This document shows, piece after piece, positions 10,845 through 21,852 of a stretch of 64,000 nucleotides of DNA. A model generated the notes under the pieces. It saw nothing but the letters and a program-made list of their open reading frames with translations, was not told where the DNA came from and did no database searches. A program made the position numbers and the translations under genes. The DNA comes from Vermamoeba vermiformis (taxonomy: Eukaryota; Tubulinea; Echinamoebida): NCBI GenBank assembly GCA_045837725.1, contig JBEWZL010000109.1:310001-374000 (forward strand). The letters are read 5' to 3'. The stretch's first letter is position 1, and every line of letters starts with the position of its first letter.

Positions 10845-13418
10845 ATGAGTAGCCTTCATAAAGTCAAAGATTCGTTATTATCAAAGCTAAAGATTAAAAA
10901 GAAAGATAAAAAGGATAAATCACCAATATCAGCACGAGATGCGGTCAAAAGAGAAGAAGGCTCAAAATTAAAGCGAGTAATTTCCCAAGAGTCCCCAGAG
11001 CTCAAGAGGTCAATAAAAGCATATAACGAACACAATGAGCAACGAGACGGCAAAGTTTCACCACGAGTTGAAACGCGGCCCCGTAGCAGGAGTGATACAT
11101 CCGCAATGCTTTCTGTAGTTAAAAAAGAACAGAAAAATCCGAGTGTAGGCGAGATAATTGAAGAAGAGGAGGACGAAAATGAAGACGCAATTCTCGAAGA
11201 AGAATCTACAACTACAGAGGATAATTATAGCGGCGAGTTCAGTTCTTCATCGGAGGATCCTTTTAGAAAAACACACTTAGATAGGCTGTTTGAGGCCGGA
11301 CAGCCTATAATTAAAGCAGGCACTATCACCGCAATTGTTGATTGGCTGTGGGGCTGTTCAGGTAATTATAGCGCTTTTAATTGGCTAAATTTAGATCTAA
11401 CTTACACTAATGTATTTAATGGTATTGATAGTCAAAATATTAATTATGACGTTCAAATATAGATAAAATATTGATACAATCGTTTTTGGTCGGATACACT
11501 TCCTATTGGACCTCACGGCAACTATTCGAATTTCTACAGAACAAGTAAGCCTATTAAACAATAATATAGATTATAGTTAATATATACCAACGAGGTTAAA
11601 AAGATTTTTAATTTGGAACGTAATTATATTAATTTTGTGAGACGTTTGAAAATTCGATCAGGTTTAATCCGTTGCAAGTCCCAAGCGACTTTGCAGCCTT
11701 ATTATTATAATAGCATTATATTCATCGCGTATACTACTAGGTTTTCAGAAAGCAGGACGAATTGTTCGCCTGAAGGCAGCCGAGATCTTTTTAAGTAAGT
11801 CTGAACTTCCCAATTCAATCTCCAATCAGGTCTAATTATATATATCGAATAGAACATTAGACTTTTTAGCGACATGGGTCGATACATATTATAAGAGAGA
11901 TTTTGAAGCACAAAACATGTTAGCCGATCTACGCAAATTTTTAAACGAAGCTACAGAGGCAGGATTATCGCGAGATGTAAATCAAATTAAGTTATTGGTT
12001 CTCAAGGTAAGCTATATTAATATTTTAGCGCGTTTAATTTTCTAATTTAATTTTAAAGCGATCTTGCCGAGGCTTATCAACCAGAGCCTTCCAAGAATGC
12101 GATGCTTACTTGCCTAGACAGATCCAAGCAGCTAACAAGAAAATACAGAAACGATTATCCCGAGAAAAGACAGTTATTCCGACTACACGTACGAATTTTT
12201 TTTCGTTTGGAGCGAATCCATAATTAATTTTGTGAATTTGCTTTAAATATAGGAAATTTAGCCTTTTGGGACATCTCGTCGATAGACCTCGCAGAACAAC
12301 TAACGCTTCAAGAGCATGAAATCTTCCGAGACATCAAAGACGGAGAATTACTCGGCTTAACGTGGATGCGCGACAAAATTTCAGCGCAGAACGTTTGTCG
12401 TATGGTAGATAACTTCAATAAGGTACGTATCATCATTTGTATACGATCTTTGGCCATTTGTTAACTTTTTGTTAGATCACGTACTGGGTTGCAGAGACAA
12501 TTTTATCAGAGCCTGAAATGAAGGACAGAGTTAATGCTATTAAGAAATTTGTTACTATAGCCGAGGTAACTAAGCGAATATACTCATATTTACTATTGTT
12601 ATCGGATTGCTAAGCGGATTTGCTTTAGCGGTGTTTCGATCTGAACAATTTCCATGCATTAATGGAAATAGTAGCTGGTCTGAGTATGACCGCTATAGAA
12701 CGACTAAAGAAGACGTGGACGGTACGTTATAATACTATATTCCTGATTCTAAGCTTACTTTATTAATCGAAATTGACCGTAGCTGGTTCCCTCGCAAACA
12801 CGAGCGACTTTAGAGAAGTTTAATCGCTTCATGAACACCAAGAACAATTTTCAGAACTACAGGCATACACTATATCGCGTCAAGGGCCCTTGTGTACCAT
12901 ATATAGGTACGGATTCAAAAACTAAAAATTCTTAATTTTCGTAACGGGATCTGGATCCCGCGCGTTTGCTTAACCGTGGTATTAATCGTATTATATAGGT
13001 GTTTATCTGCGGGATTTGACGTTTATAGAAGAAGGCAATCCAAATGTATATGAAAACGGGCTAGTGAATTTCGATAAACTACACTTGAACGGCTTGCAAA
13101 TAATAGACGTGCACAAACATCAAGAGGTACGTAATACGAACTTATGAATATACTGCTATATACTATATACGATATACTTGACTAAAGAAGAAAATTTATA
13201 TGAATTTATAGACGTGATAATCGAATTGCAAAAATAGGATCTGGATCTTTTTTGTGACACATTTAATTAATTCATTTATTTGTTGATTATAGGCGCCTTA
13301 TGATATTAAGCCTCATCCAGCTATTCAACAGTATTTTTCGAATATTAAGACCAAAACTGAAGACGAGATCTTTGCGTTGTTGGAGGCACTAGAACCGTCC
13401 GAACAACTCGATGTATAG
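10845..13418 (+). CDS. Ras guanine nucleotide exchange factor (REM + CDC25 domains)
   Basis: Activates Ras-family GTPases by promoting GDP release. Exons 10845-11361, 11463-11544, 11741-11794, 11853-12006, 12059-12188, 12253-12422, 12476-12565, 12629-12721, 12783-12906, 12999-13126, 13293-13418 give 555 residues. The first 150 residues are Lys/Ser- and Glu-rich and probably disordered. A RasGEF N-terminal (REM) module follows, with TLDFLATWVDTYY at its end. The catalytic CDC25 domain starts at LAFWDISSIDLAEQLTLQEH. It contains NFHALMEIVAGLS, VPYIGVYLRDLTFIEEGNP and NGLVNFDK, all hallmark blocks. The 11.55-11.74 kb intron was hard to place; the junction at 11741 is the only one that keeps frame into TLDFLATW. 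The p101-like gene lies 1.3 kb downstream on the same strand. Confidence 0.9.
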
Positions 13419-13937
13419 ATTTGTAACCCCTCATATACGACTATTTAAGCCTATGTGAACGGTTATATATGCTTCTAATGTATATTTGAGGCGTGTAACT
13501 GGATCGCGAAAGAAAATTTGAACGAACATTGTAATTTTAATTGTAGAATTTGTAAAATGAGAACAAATGCAAATAAAGCGTTGTGAATATACGATAATGG
13601 CGTCTAAGTACCAGAGTGACGATAAAGCAAAGTATTAAAATGTAAATTCAATGACAAAAGCGAATCCTTTTCAGTAACGAAAATTTTTGCAAGATTAAGC
13701 GATATAAATCGTTTGACAGTATTAAGTACATTCCCTTAGTATTACTAAGCTCTCTTTTGGTCAATTCTCATTGGAGACCTATTTTAAGTGGCAAAAATAT
13801 CTTCGGGCGTATTTCCAGCGCAGAAAAAATAATTCAATTCAGTTCTGTTGTAAAGTTGTATGTGAATATACATACCTTAATATTTATTATTGTATTTTAT
13901 AATCGATGCAGAGCAGTAGTAGACGATAGATTTATTT
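13419..13937. other. Intergenic spacer
   Basis: 519 bp of AT-rich DNA downstream of the RasGEF gene. A possible 5' UTR intron ends at a TCGATGCAG acceptor-like site near 13910. No further coding signal is visible. Confidence 0.35.
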
Positions 13938-14279
13938 ATGGACAAAGAAGTGATAGATTTGATCAATCTGGGAGAGTTTGCTAATAACTTCCTTAATGAT
14001 AATGGAAAAGTCACCTTCAATTCATACTTGGCATTTTGGGAGAGCATCCCCGAAAAATCAACGCTCTATCTAGCAGTTCTATTAACCAAAATACTCTCGA
14101 TTCAAAACGGCGAGGACAAGCTTATACCTTTACCCGAATATGTACGAAGATTAGCCGAGAATACATTACCAAAAGAGTTGGATGGCATTGGAGCAGCTCG
14201 GGCCATTGAAATAGACGAAAAAGATATCCTTTTAATATTTAATTCAAAATATTTAAAAATTAGCTCTTTTTGCTTGTAA
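13938..14279 (+). CDS. Small hypothetical protein
   Basis: An uninterrupted ORF of 113 codons starting at an ATG after AT-rich DNA. The product is mostly helical, with alternating hydrophobic and acidic residues (for example YLAVLLTKILSIQNGED), and has no signal peptide, membrane segment or known motif. It lies between the RasGEF and p101-like genes on the same strand. Composition is protein-like rather than random, but I cannot name a family. The last 20 codons are AT-rich and could instead be the start of an intron, in which case the real C-terminus is elsewhere. Confidence 0.4.
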   Translation: MDKEVIDLINLGEFANNFLNDNGKVTFNSYLAFWESIPEKSTLYLAVLLTKILSIQNGEDKLIPLPEYVRRLAENTLPKELDGIGAARAIEIDEKDILLIFNSKYLKISSFCL

Positions 14280-14757
14280 TTTAATTCCACACTGCTTTAT
14301 AGTATTATCGGACGTGGTATTATATTATTCTTATTGTTTCTTGGTCCAAATTGAAATTGAAAACTAGACTTTGGATGACAGCCTATTTGCGATTATTTCC
14401 GCTTTTTTCGCTGTAATTCCCTTAAATTAATTTTAAAATAATACAATTGTTCAGTTACATCAGTTTCGTTTCTTTAATTTTTGCGCTTATGGCAAAGTAA
14501 AGCTGATGCGCTCTTTGTATCACATCCAGCGTTAAACTTTATGAACTTTTTGCTATTAAAATAAGCAAATATAAACAGCACTATTGATATACTATGGCAT
14601 CAAATTTATTGGCATTATTTCCACCTCGGATGAAATCTCAACTCAGATTACTTTCGCGCCATTAGCCGACTTCAATGATCTTAATTATACTCGCTTGCTA
14701 TACTCCTTATATATTATTTTTACCATTATCTTCCTTAACTAACGCTCACCTGTCGAG
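14280..14757. other. Intergenic spacer
   Basis: 478 bp of AT-rich DNA upstream of the p101-like gene. No ORF, tRNA or repeat is seen. Confidence 0.45.
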
Positions 14758-17700
14758 ATGCACAGTCGGTTGTTAACCACAGCTTACTTCATATCGCTGT
14801 TCTATTCAAACTCCGCAGAGTTCCAGCCATTCTTTACTGCACTAGCGCGATTCAACATATTTAGAGAGGCGCAGAAGGTCCGCCCAGTCTCCACTCAATT
14901 GAGAACCAATGAATTTTTATTCTCGGACGAGGTAAGTTCGATTGAAATATAGGACGACCTTAAATATGCTCAATATAGCTTATCTAAGGTTTTACCATAA
15001 TATTTTAACGCGTTATACGAATATTAAAGAAATTGAACGCAGATCTGCCAAAAAAATCCGAACAAATCTTTCTTTAATACTAATAATTTGCTTAATGATA
15101 GATTACGCGATTACACTCGACACCGAACTATTTGCTCTCATTTGATGGTCTCAAATTCCTCATTCAACAATTAACTATTATTGATTTTCCTGCCGATTAT
15201 AATTTCAAGTCTATCAGCAGTAACTATGGTAAGAAATACGATATAATATTGTATATGATCGTGTATATATTCATACCGTATTTTATAGTGGCTCCTAGCT
15301 TAGTTAATCCATTTTTGCGACGAGCGTTGCTGCGGATGGACCGTCAATTTACCAATATGTTGTTCGATGTGACTATAGATTACTTTAGACACCCTAGTCT
15401 ATCAGAAGAGATGGTCCTTGCTCTCATGCACACATTTAAGAGCTATTTGACGGCGGTACGCGAATTTTCCTAATTTGGAAATGGCTCTTTGAACTTCTAT
15501 TCTTACAATAACATATATACAGGTGCCTAATCCTCCTACTTCATTGATGAAAAAGGCAGTTGAACGACTGAAGCAATATTATTTATGGCCGAAGCCCTAT
15601 TCAGACTACGCGAAGGATGTTTTGGATCTCATTACCCTTGAAATTCGAGCACCTGGTGCTGGTTATCGAAGCAGATATGTCGAAGAGTTCCCTCATCTCG
15701 TACCTCATCCTAGTGGCAACGAATATCCCATCACTGGAAAGTAAGTCTCTTTTTTATTGAGATCCGCATCCGTTACAAAAACTTTTTGAATGAATTCTAA
15801 CGGCTTGATTTACAGGGAAAGAACAGCTTATTTGATCATAGATAAGGATTGCGGCAATGCATACGCGTTCAGCGAGATTTTAAACACTTACAAGCCACGA
15901 GTACCTACCGATCTAGAAATTCATCTTGGCATTCTAAGCAGTATCCTTAAAATGCATATAATACCATTAATATACTTATGTATTCTATATTTACCTTAAC
16001 CAATGCTCTCAGACATATTTATTGGCTGTTTGAATATAGATCCTGCAACGTTGAACCTCGGTTACTGCAACCAAGACGATATTGCATCTCTTTGTACAGA
16101 AGCTGTTAATATTATGAACAGAACATTATTGATGTAAGTCCTATATTTAATAAGCCTCTATTTGAAGTTACGAAACTAATCGCATCTGATCAGCCGCGAT
16201 GAAAAAGAAGCAGAAGCGTTTAGAACTAAAGAATTGCTGCGATTGAAAGAAATGATTATGAGGGCACCTAAAAACGCTCAATTAACTAGCGAGATAGTTG
16301 CTCCAAGGTAATTTCAAATTTTTATAATTCCGATCCCGCTACAAAAATTCTTAGAACAAAGTCTAAAATTCTATAAATATGGTTATAATATGTACTAATG
16401 AAGCGTATATAGAGTACCACTGGATTTTGTGACCAAAGTCATCGATTGCAGCAATGAATCGCTCAAGACCCAATCTTACTCGTCCAACAATATTCGACAG
16501 TATCATTTGCAACGGCCAAGCTTCCAACTATTAGACGAGATCCTAGGCCAAGCATACAATTCTCTTAAAGACTTCAATTTTATTCCTCCCGCTAGGTACG
16601 TACCTCGATCGGATCCGATTTTTTCGAAATTTCATTTACTTATGCTTATTTAATATAGGCGGCCGTTCGTACGCATCGGTATCGTAGGAAATGATTCAAC
16701 AGTCCATAATATTATTTCTGCCTACCTTGGCATGCGAATTACTCGTCCGGACTACTTCCACAAGCTGGACGTGCGATTCTTCTTGATTCCTATTGACGAT
16801 TGTCATCTTGCTGGCTTTATGGGTCGACAAGACAAGTGGTACGGCCGTCAAGTCGCTTGCATGACTAAATGCGTCTTTGGATTGTACCCTTCACCTCAAG
16901 GCACCGGATTCATCAACCTCGACGAGGTAACAGTCTAACCACATATTCACTAATACTATATAATGCCTATATTTACTACAAACATGATAATTATGATAAT
17001 TGTAGTCCGAGTCATTTGAAGTAATTTCCAGTACGCGTAAGATCTAATTGCTTGTTTTAAATTCCAGGAAGTTGCTAAAGTAAAGACAGCTGCGTATCCT
17101 CATCCTACACCATCACCTGCTTACGTCCTAAGAACCGAAATTGAAAATTACTTCCGCGAAGCTCGGTGGCCTTTAAATGTAAGATCCACTTCATTATTAT
17201 ACGTCATAATAATATTAACCAATGAATATAGATGACTATCTTCCAATGCGAGTGCTTTAAGACAGTTTTTGAGACCACATCCGTCGTCATTCCATTCGCA
17301 CAACGCGCTGAAGTTGGAATGAACGTGGCAAATATAAGCAAGGTACGTCAAAACGGGTTAATAGGCACTAATAGGATGATACTGATACGACTCATTAGGA
17401 TGCCAATGCTACCCGCTTGCCGCCTGCTTTGCTATGTCTTAAATTCTTGCATGTAAGTATTCACATAATTGTAGTACAGTCGTTACTTTCCGTGACTCTG
17501 CACCGGATCGATCCGATCTGGAACTTGCTTACACATAACTCTTTGATCTTGTACCAATGTATCGTATAGGTCAATCCAGTAGGAGTGCCGCGCATGAGTC
17601 GTCCAACAGAGCCCCGTTTGTATGAGACCATTTCAATGAGCGCTGTCTCGTGGTCACCTGAAGAGGGCACTGACGCTCACCCATCACGCAGTTGGCTCGA

Positions 17701-18268
17701 AATGTACATTCGCGAATCTGACGCGGTACGTACTATACTATAGTATAATACTATACCTCGATATTTGATAGTAACAATAACACCTACCTCTAAACCGAGC
17801 GGGATCTAACTTTCATTTTTTGCGATAACAGAAAGAAAAGAAAAAGAAAGACCGAAGCACCAAAGAAAAGAGTTCTTCGTCAAAGAGCAAGCCAGAAGAT
17901 TCCAAAAAAGGAAAGTCTGGTCGAAATTATCACGTGGCCAATGTTGAGATCGAGCCACAAGATAAGACACGAACATTTGAAGTCATGTTAGATGGCATTG
18001 TCTACGGTCCCTTCGCTAAGATTAAGTAAGTACTAGTTTCGCATTATTATTTGTCCTTTTTGAGTTAATTCAACTCGCGGATGCGCATCCAACACTTTTT
18101 CGCATCCGTTGCAAATTACATTGATTATTTATCACGATCTCTATATTATATGATACTAACGGTGCCTAACATAGGATTGTGGCGGCGGCGGACATTGCAA
18201 CAGATATGATCTATTCGTTCCCCATGATGAGTTACTTGCCTTCAGAAGTGGAAGAAATTCAACCGTAA
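14758..18268 (+). CDS. Class IB PI3-kinase regulatory subunit, p101-like (PIK3R5/PIK3R6 family)
   Basis: p101/p84 adaptors bind p110-gamma and link it to G-beta-gamma and Ras at the plasma membrane. Fifteen exons (14758-14931, 15102-15228, 15289-15455, 15523-15740, 15816-15940, 16013-16133, 16194-16307, 16413-16595, 16659-16926, 17068-17178, 17232-17342, 17399-17452, 17570-17725, 17832-18025, 18175-18268) join in frame to 738 residues. Blocks occur in the vertebrate order: YYLWPKPYSDYAKDVL and LEIRAPGAGY; VPLDFVTKVIDCSN before SFQLLDEILGQAY; VRIGIVGNDSTVHNIISAYL then VRFFLIPI; GFMGRQDKWYGRQV (compare the family's LGMLDPWYE); WPLNMTIFQCE; and a C-terminal YHVANVEIEPQDKTRTFEVM. A Lys/Ser-rich linker (exon 14) precedes that block. 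No p110 catalytic gene is in the window. The family call rests on remembered vertebrate sequence and should be confirmed by profile search. Confidence 0.8.
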
Positions 18269-18741
18269 GAAGGAAAGTTTCAAAGTTTTAATTATTTAAG
18301 ACACGCGTCGAATCAATTAATCAAAAATAAACCCATTGTATTATTTAATTTATTTCAAAAGGTCAGTAACAATTAAAATCACAAAAACGACCAGAGCCAC
18401 TTAGAGCCTCCACGACTGAAAAAGAGAAAAATGAAAAAAAAAGGAACCACAAGGTGGGACAGAGGCCAGTAGAGTAAAAGGGAAGAAAGGGCGGAAAAGG
18501 GGGGGAGGGCCCGGGAGAAGGATCAGGAATAGGAAGTGGGGGGGGGAAGGGAGGGGTAGTGGGCGGCCGAGGGAGAGAGGGGGGAGGGTAGAAGGGGGGC
18601 CACGTGGCGGGGGGGGGGTGAGGAGTGAGTCCAAGGCATCCGATAAGTGAATAGCGAGAATTCTCCTGGCAAACTCAAATGAGTCGGCAATTAGTTTATT
18701 CGAACAAAAAAGATTGCAATGCCAATTCTACATGAGGTCCA
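18269..18741. repeat. Intergenic spacer with a long purine-rich, G-run tract
   Basis: Between two convergent genes. From about 18410 to 18620 the plus strand is almost pure A/G with many runs of four to nine G, for example GGGGGGGAAGGG near 18540. An ORF on the minus strand here is only the Pro/Leu-rich translation of this tract. Such DNA can form G-quadruplex or triplex structure, and its position between two converging 3' ends could help transcript termination; that role is inferred. Confidence 0.7.
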
Positions 18742-20940
18742 TCAGAAGGCTACTAATAAGGACAAGGCATTAATAGCTAAAACTACTGCACTAACTTGAG
18801 CGGTGGTTGACAACGCGGAACGAGGTGCAACACTACCAGGAGGAATGTAACTAGGACCAATAGTGGTGTCAGGTACGTTTTGGTTGGAATTGGGTGTAAT
18901 AATAGGCACGGGTGCAACATACCCAGGGGGTTTGACCGGATCTGCTTCAATGGCCATCGTGTCCAGTGCGCCAGGAGTGCTGAACATGAGTGCGGAGGGG
19001 TGCATGGGATCAGGATCAAGTACTCTCATTGACACCTGTCCGTTGTTCTTTGACACGAGGTACACGGTGCCTGCCACGCGTGCATTGACAGTGATGTTGC
19101 CGCAGCCAGGCAACACAGCCACCACTTCGCGGTCGTTGCCTTGCTGAGCCCACGCGGTCAAGAGCCACTTGTTAGCATTAGGCATCTTGCGCGCGAGGAC
19201 GTAGACACCAGGGGAGATGTTAGGACCCTGTGGCTCGCCGACAATGTCGAGACAGTAGAGCGGAATAGGCTCGGTCAGCACGTTGAAGGGGTGAATGTAA
19301 CTGCCAGCCACGAGATCTCCTTCACGCAAATAATCTTCCAAGTGCGAGAAGAGCGCTTGAGCACGTGATATGTCCATGTACTGACGCAGCCACGGGTGCA
19401 GCGCTGTGCCCATTGGCTGATTACGGACTGCTTGGCCCTCGTACGTGCCGTTGTACACAAAGTAGCCGGATGCACCACCAAGACCACCTGAAGTAAACAT
19501 TATTTTAAGGAAGCCAGTCCATCGATCTTGTTCGGCAATAAGGTAGCTTGCAAGTGAATGACCGCCAACGCAAATCCACGCGTAAAAATTTTTTTGTCCA
19601 AATCGGATCTGGCCTCCGACTTCATTAAGCATCTTCCAGGTCATATCAGCAGGGTTGTATAGTTGATCTAAACCGGCCCATCCGCCATTACCATCATGGA
19701 AATAGATTTGTGGCTGCGGGATCGTCGAAACACCGATCTTGATAAAGTCTTCGTAATCTCGCTGCCATGCCGCCCAACCATTCCATCGTCCTCTATCAGA
19801 GCCATATGAATTAGTATAGAGGCCATAAAACACTTCGTCGTTGCGCCACGTAACGTTCTTTGTGGCTTCCTCGAAAATAATTCGTTCATGCATTGCCGCT
19901 GTTTGTGAGACCTTGCGCGTCAACGCCTCGTTCCTAGTCTCGTTAACATAAGAAGAATTTTTCCAACAATAAGGATCTAATTGGCCTGGGAACCCGATCG
20001 CTGAGATCAATTCCGGATCTTTCAAGTACGAACAGCCGAGCCAGCCGACCACACCAAGACCATATTCGCCATTGCTAGTTATAAATGATAGTGGGTATGT
20101 CTTCGACAGAGTAGCGGCGCATTCACCAATAGGTCTGGCAACGGATCTGACCCAATCTAACGGCGCCAAAGGACTCATATCCGGATTGTCGTTTGAGCCC
20201 AGTCTATTGCCATCCGAATCATGCAACCATACTGACTCTGGTATAGTCTGACCACTAGCTGCTGCGTCTTCAAGCCATTTGCCACCGGATCGAGCGTATC
20301 CAGGTAACGCTGCAGCGAATTGTGCGACAGTCTTATAACGACCGTTGCCAGCAACAGCAATAGCAAGAGCTTCAGTATTGTGACCTGCACTGTAGTCGGG
20401 AGGGCCACTAGCACCAGAGATGTCGCCTGTACAGTACGCCGGATAAATCGCCAGATCGAGTCCAAAGCCCCAGCGGTCAGCGAGTTCCAGTAGCAGCGGT
20501 ATACCATGTGATATCATACCGGTCAATGGGGGCATAGTATGACCGTCTCGGTACACTCCTGCGAGTGAATTCTTGAGATAATCCAAACCGGTGGATGCAT
20601 CTGTGGGAGTCCACGGATTAGCGAGCAAATTAACCACAGTTGATAGCTCAACGTTGTCCTTGGATGCAATGGTAAGAGTAAGAGTGAATGTATACTCTCC
20701 TGGCTCTATCATCGCCACCATAGTTTCGTTCGCGGTCGGATTAGCAATTGAAACGGGTCCCACGCCGCTCTCGACGCTCCATTTATATGACGTAGGAGCA
20801 TCTGATCCGCCATAATACAGCTTCACTTGGTTGATCGGGAGTTGGATTGAGCCAGTTGAGCCAGCAGAAATGTTGTCTGCATCCGTCGTTACAGAGCACA
20901 GAACTAACGCCCAGAATAGTACCAGATGTATCCGATGCAT
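18742..20940 (-). CDS. Intronless 732-residue secreted protein with PKD-like domain and GPI-type tail
   Basis: A single uninterrupted ORF, unlike most multi-exon genes around it. Residues 1-21 are a signal peptide (LVLFWALVLCSVTTDA). Residues about 35-110 look like a PKD-type beta sandwich (SYKWSVESG ... EPGEYTFTLTLTI). The central 450 residues are rich in Trp, Gly and acidic residues (DPYCW, GWAAWQRDYEDFI, YFHDGNGGW), in the style of a secreted sugar-active enzyme, but I cannot assign a glycoside hydrolase family. A C-terminal all-beta region and a Pro-rich linker follow. The protein ends with a hydrophobic tail (VSAVVLAINALSLLVAF) with small residues before it, typical of GPI attachment. 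Horizontal acquisition or retrocopy origin would explain the lack of introns; both are guesses. Confidence 0.8.
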   Translation of the reverse strand: MHRIHLVLFWALVLCSVTTDADNISAGSTGSIQLPINQVKLYYGGSDAPTSYKWSVESGVGPVSIANPTANETMVAMIEPGEYTFTLTLTIASKDNVELSTVVNLLANPWTPTDASTGLDYLKNSLAGVYRDGHTMPPLTGMISHGIPLLLELADRWGFGLDLAIYPAYCTGDISGASGPPDYSAGHNTEALAIAVAGNGRYKTVAQFAAALPGYARSGGKWLEDAAASGQTIPESVWLHDSDGNRLGSNDNPDMSPLAPLDWVRSVARPIGECAATLSKTYPLSFITSNGEYGLGVVGWLGCSYLKDPELISAIGFPGQLDPYCWKNSSYVNETRNEALTRKVSQTAAMHERIIFEEATKNVTWRNDEVFYGLYTNSYGSDRGRWNGWAAWQRDYEDFIKIGVSTIPQPQIYFHDGNGGWAGLDQLYNPADMTWKMLNEVGGQIRFGQKNFYAWICVGGHSLASYLIAEQDRWTGFLKIMFTSGGLGGASGYFVYNGTYEGQAVRNQPMGTALHPWLRQYMDISRAQALFSHLEDYLREGDLVAGSYIHPFNVLTEPIPLYCLDIVGEPQGPNISPGVYVLARKMPNANKWLLTAWAQQGNDREVVAVLPGCGNITVNARVAGTVYLVSKNNGQVSMRVLDPDPMHPSALMFSTPGALDTMAIEADPVKPPGYVAPVPIITPNSNQNVPDTTIGPSYIPPGSVAPRSALSTTAQVSAVVLAINALSLLVAF

Positions 20941-21852
20941 TTAACAACGCAAGTATGCAAGTTTTAACCTGAATAGTTTGGATTAGGACAAATATAACGG
21001 ATTTTTGAAGTAAATAAGTAAGGTAGATCTTACTCTGTTGTTGCTTTCTTATCAATGCGTTAAAAATTGATATAAATTATGCGAATCTTTTCGAATCTTT
21101 AGCAGAACAACATAATTTGACGGAGACCGGTCTAATTACTTTTTTTGGTAATTAATTTAAATAATTAGCGCGTGTAAAGAAGTTAAATCACCTTGTAATA
21201 ACCATCCTTAACTGTAAATTACACTAATAACTTCTTTAAAGTTATTATACGGACTTAGGCTAATTACATGACCAGTAGCAGGATCTCGTTAGCTTAGTTG
21301 CAGCACTCTTTCAGCTCGATTTGAATTAATCCTTGTCAACTCATTGCTCTATTTTTTTAATGGTCTAGATTATTCTACGTTGTTGCACTTGTTTGCCAGG
21401 TGAAAACTGGAGCGTCTTTAATTTATTTAGATATCTTATTGTTTTTATATAAAATAACCTGGACAGGAGTTAAACCAGCTTAGAGACTATGCCCACGACA
21501 ATGCAAAGAGATTAATTTAGCTCTTAATAATGGTTCTTTTTCTTCAATTTACGATTGCAACAAGATTCCACTTACAAGCAGACCTAGTAGCCCCACGCAG
21601 CCAACACCGACTTGCCTAATAATAGTCCACATGCCGTCGCTGGAAGATTGGAATGGTTGATCGGTGTAACCGCCAAAACTTTATGACCCCCTTGGAACGA
21701 ACTCACCAACACCTACCTACCCCCAAAACCACCCTAACCCTTTCACCGGGTGACCCTAACCCATCAGTTGACCGAAGTAAAGTCACAATTAGGGACCACT
21801 GGCAAACAAATACAACAACGTACAGGACCGCAGGAACATTGGGGACTATTTC
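20941..21852. promoter_or_regulatory. Divergent intergenic region
   Basis: 912 bp between two divergent genes. An ORF at 21653-21919 overlaps the probable 5' end of the methyltransferase in another frame and has a Pro/Thr-rich composition; I do not accept it. No RNA gene or repeat is visible. Confidence 0.4.

Noticed and set aside
11662-11677. A 16-nt microexon in the RasGEF gene giving FNPLQ
   Set aside because: It fits locally but the next exon then loses the frame that leads into TLDFLATW; a single larger intron to 11741 keeps frame.
18401-18634. Pro/Leu-rich ORF on the minus strand
   Set aside because: Simply the translation of the purine tract read as pyrimidines; no start context or conservation expected.
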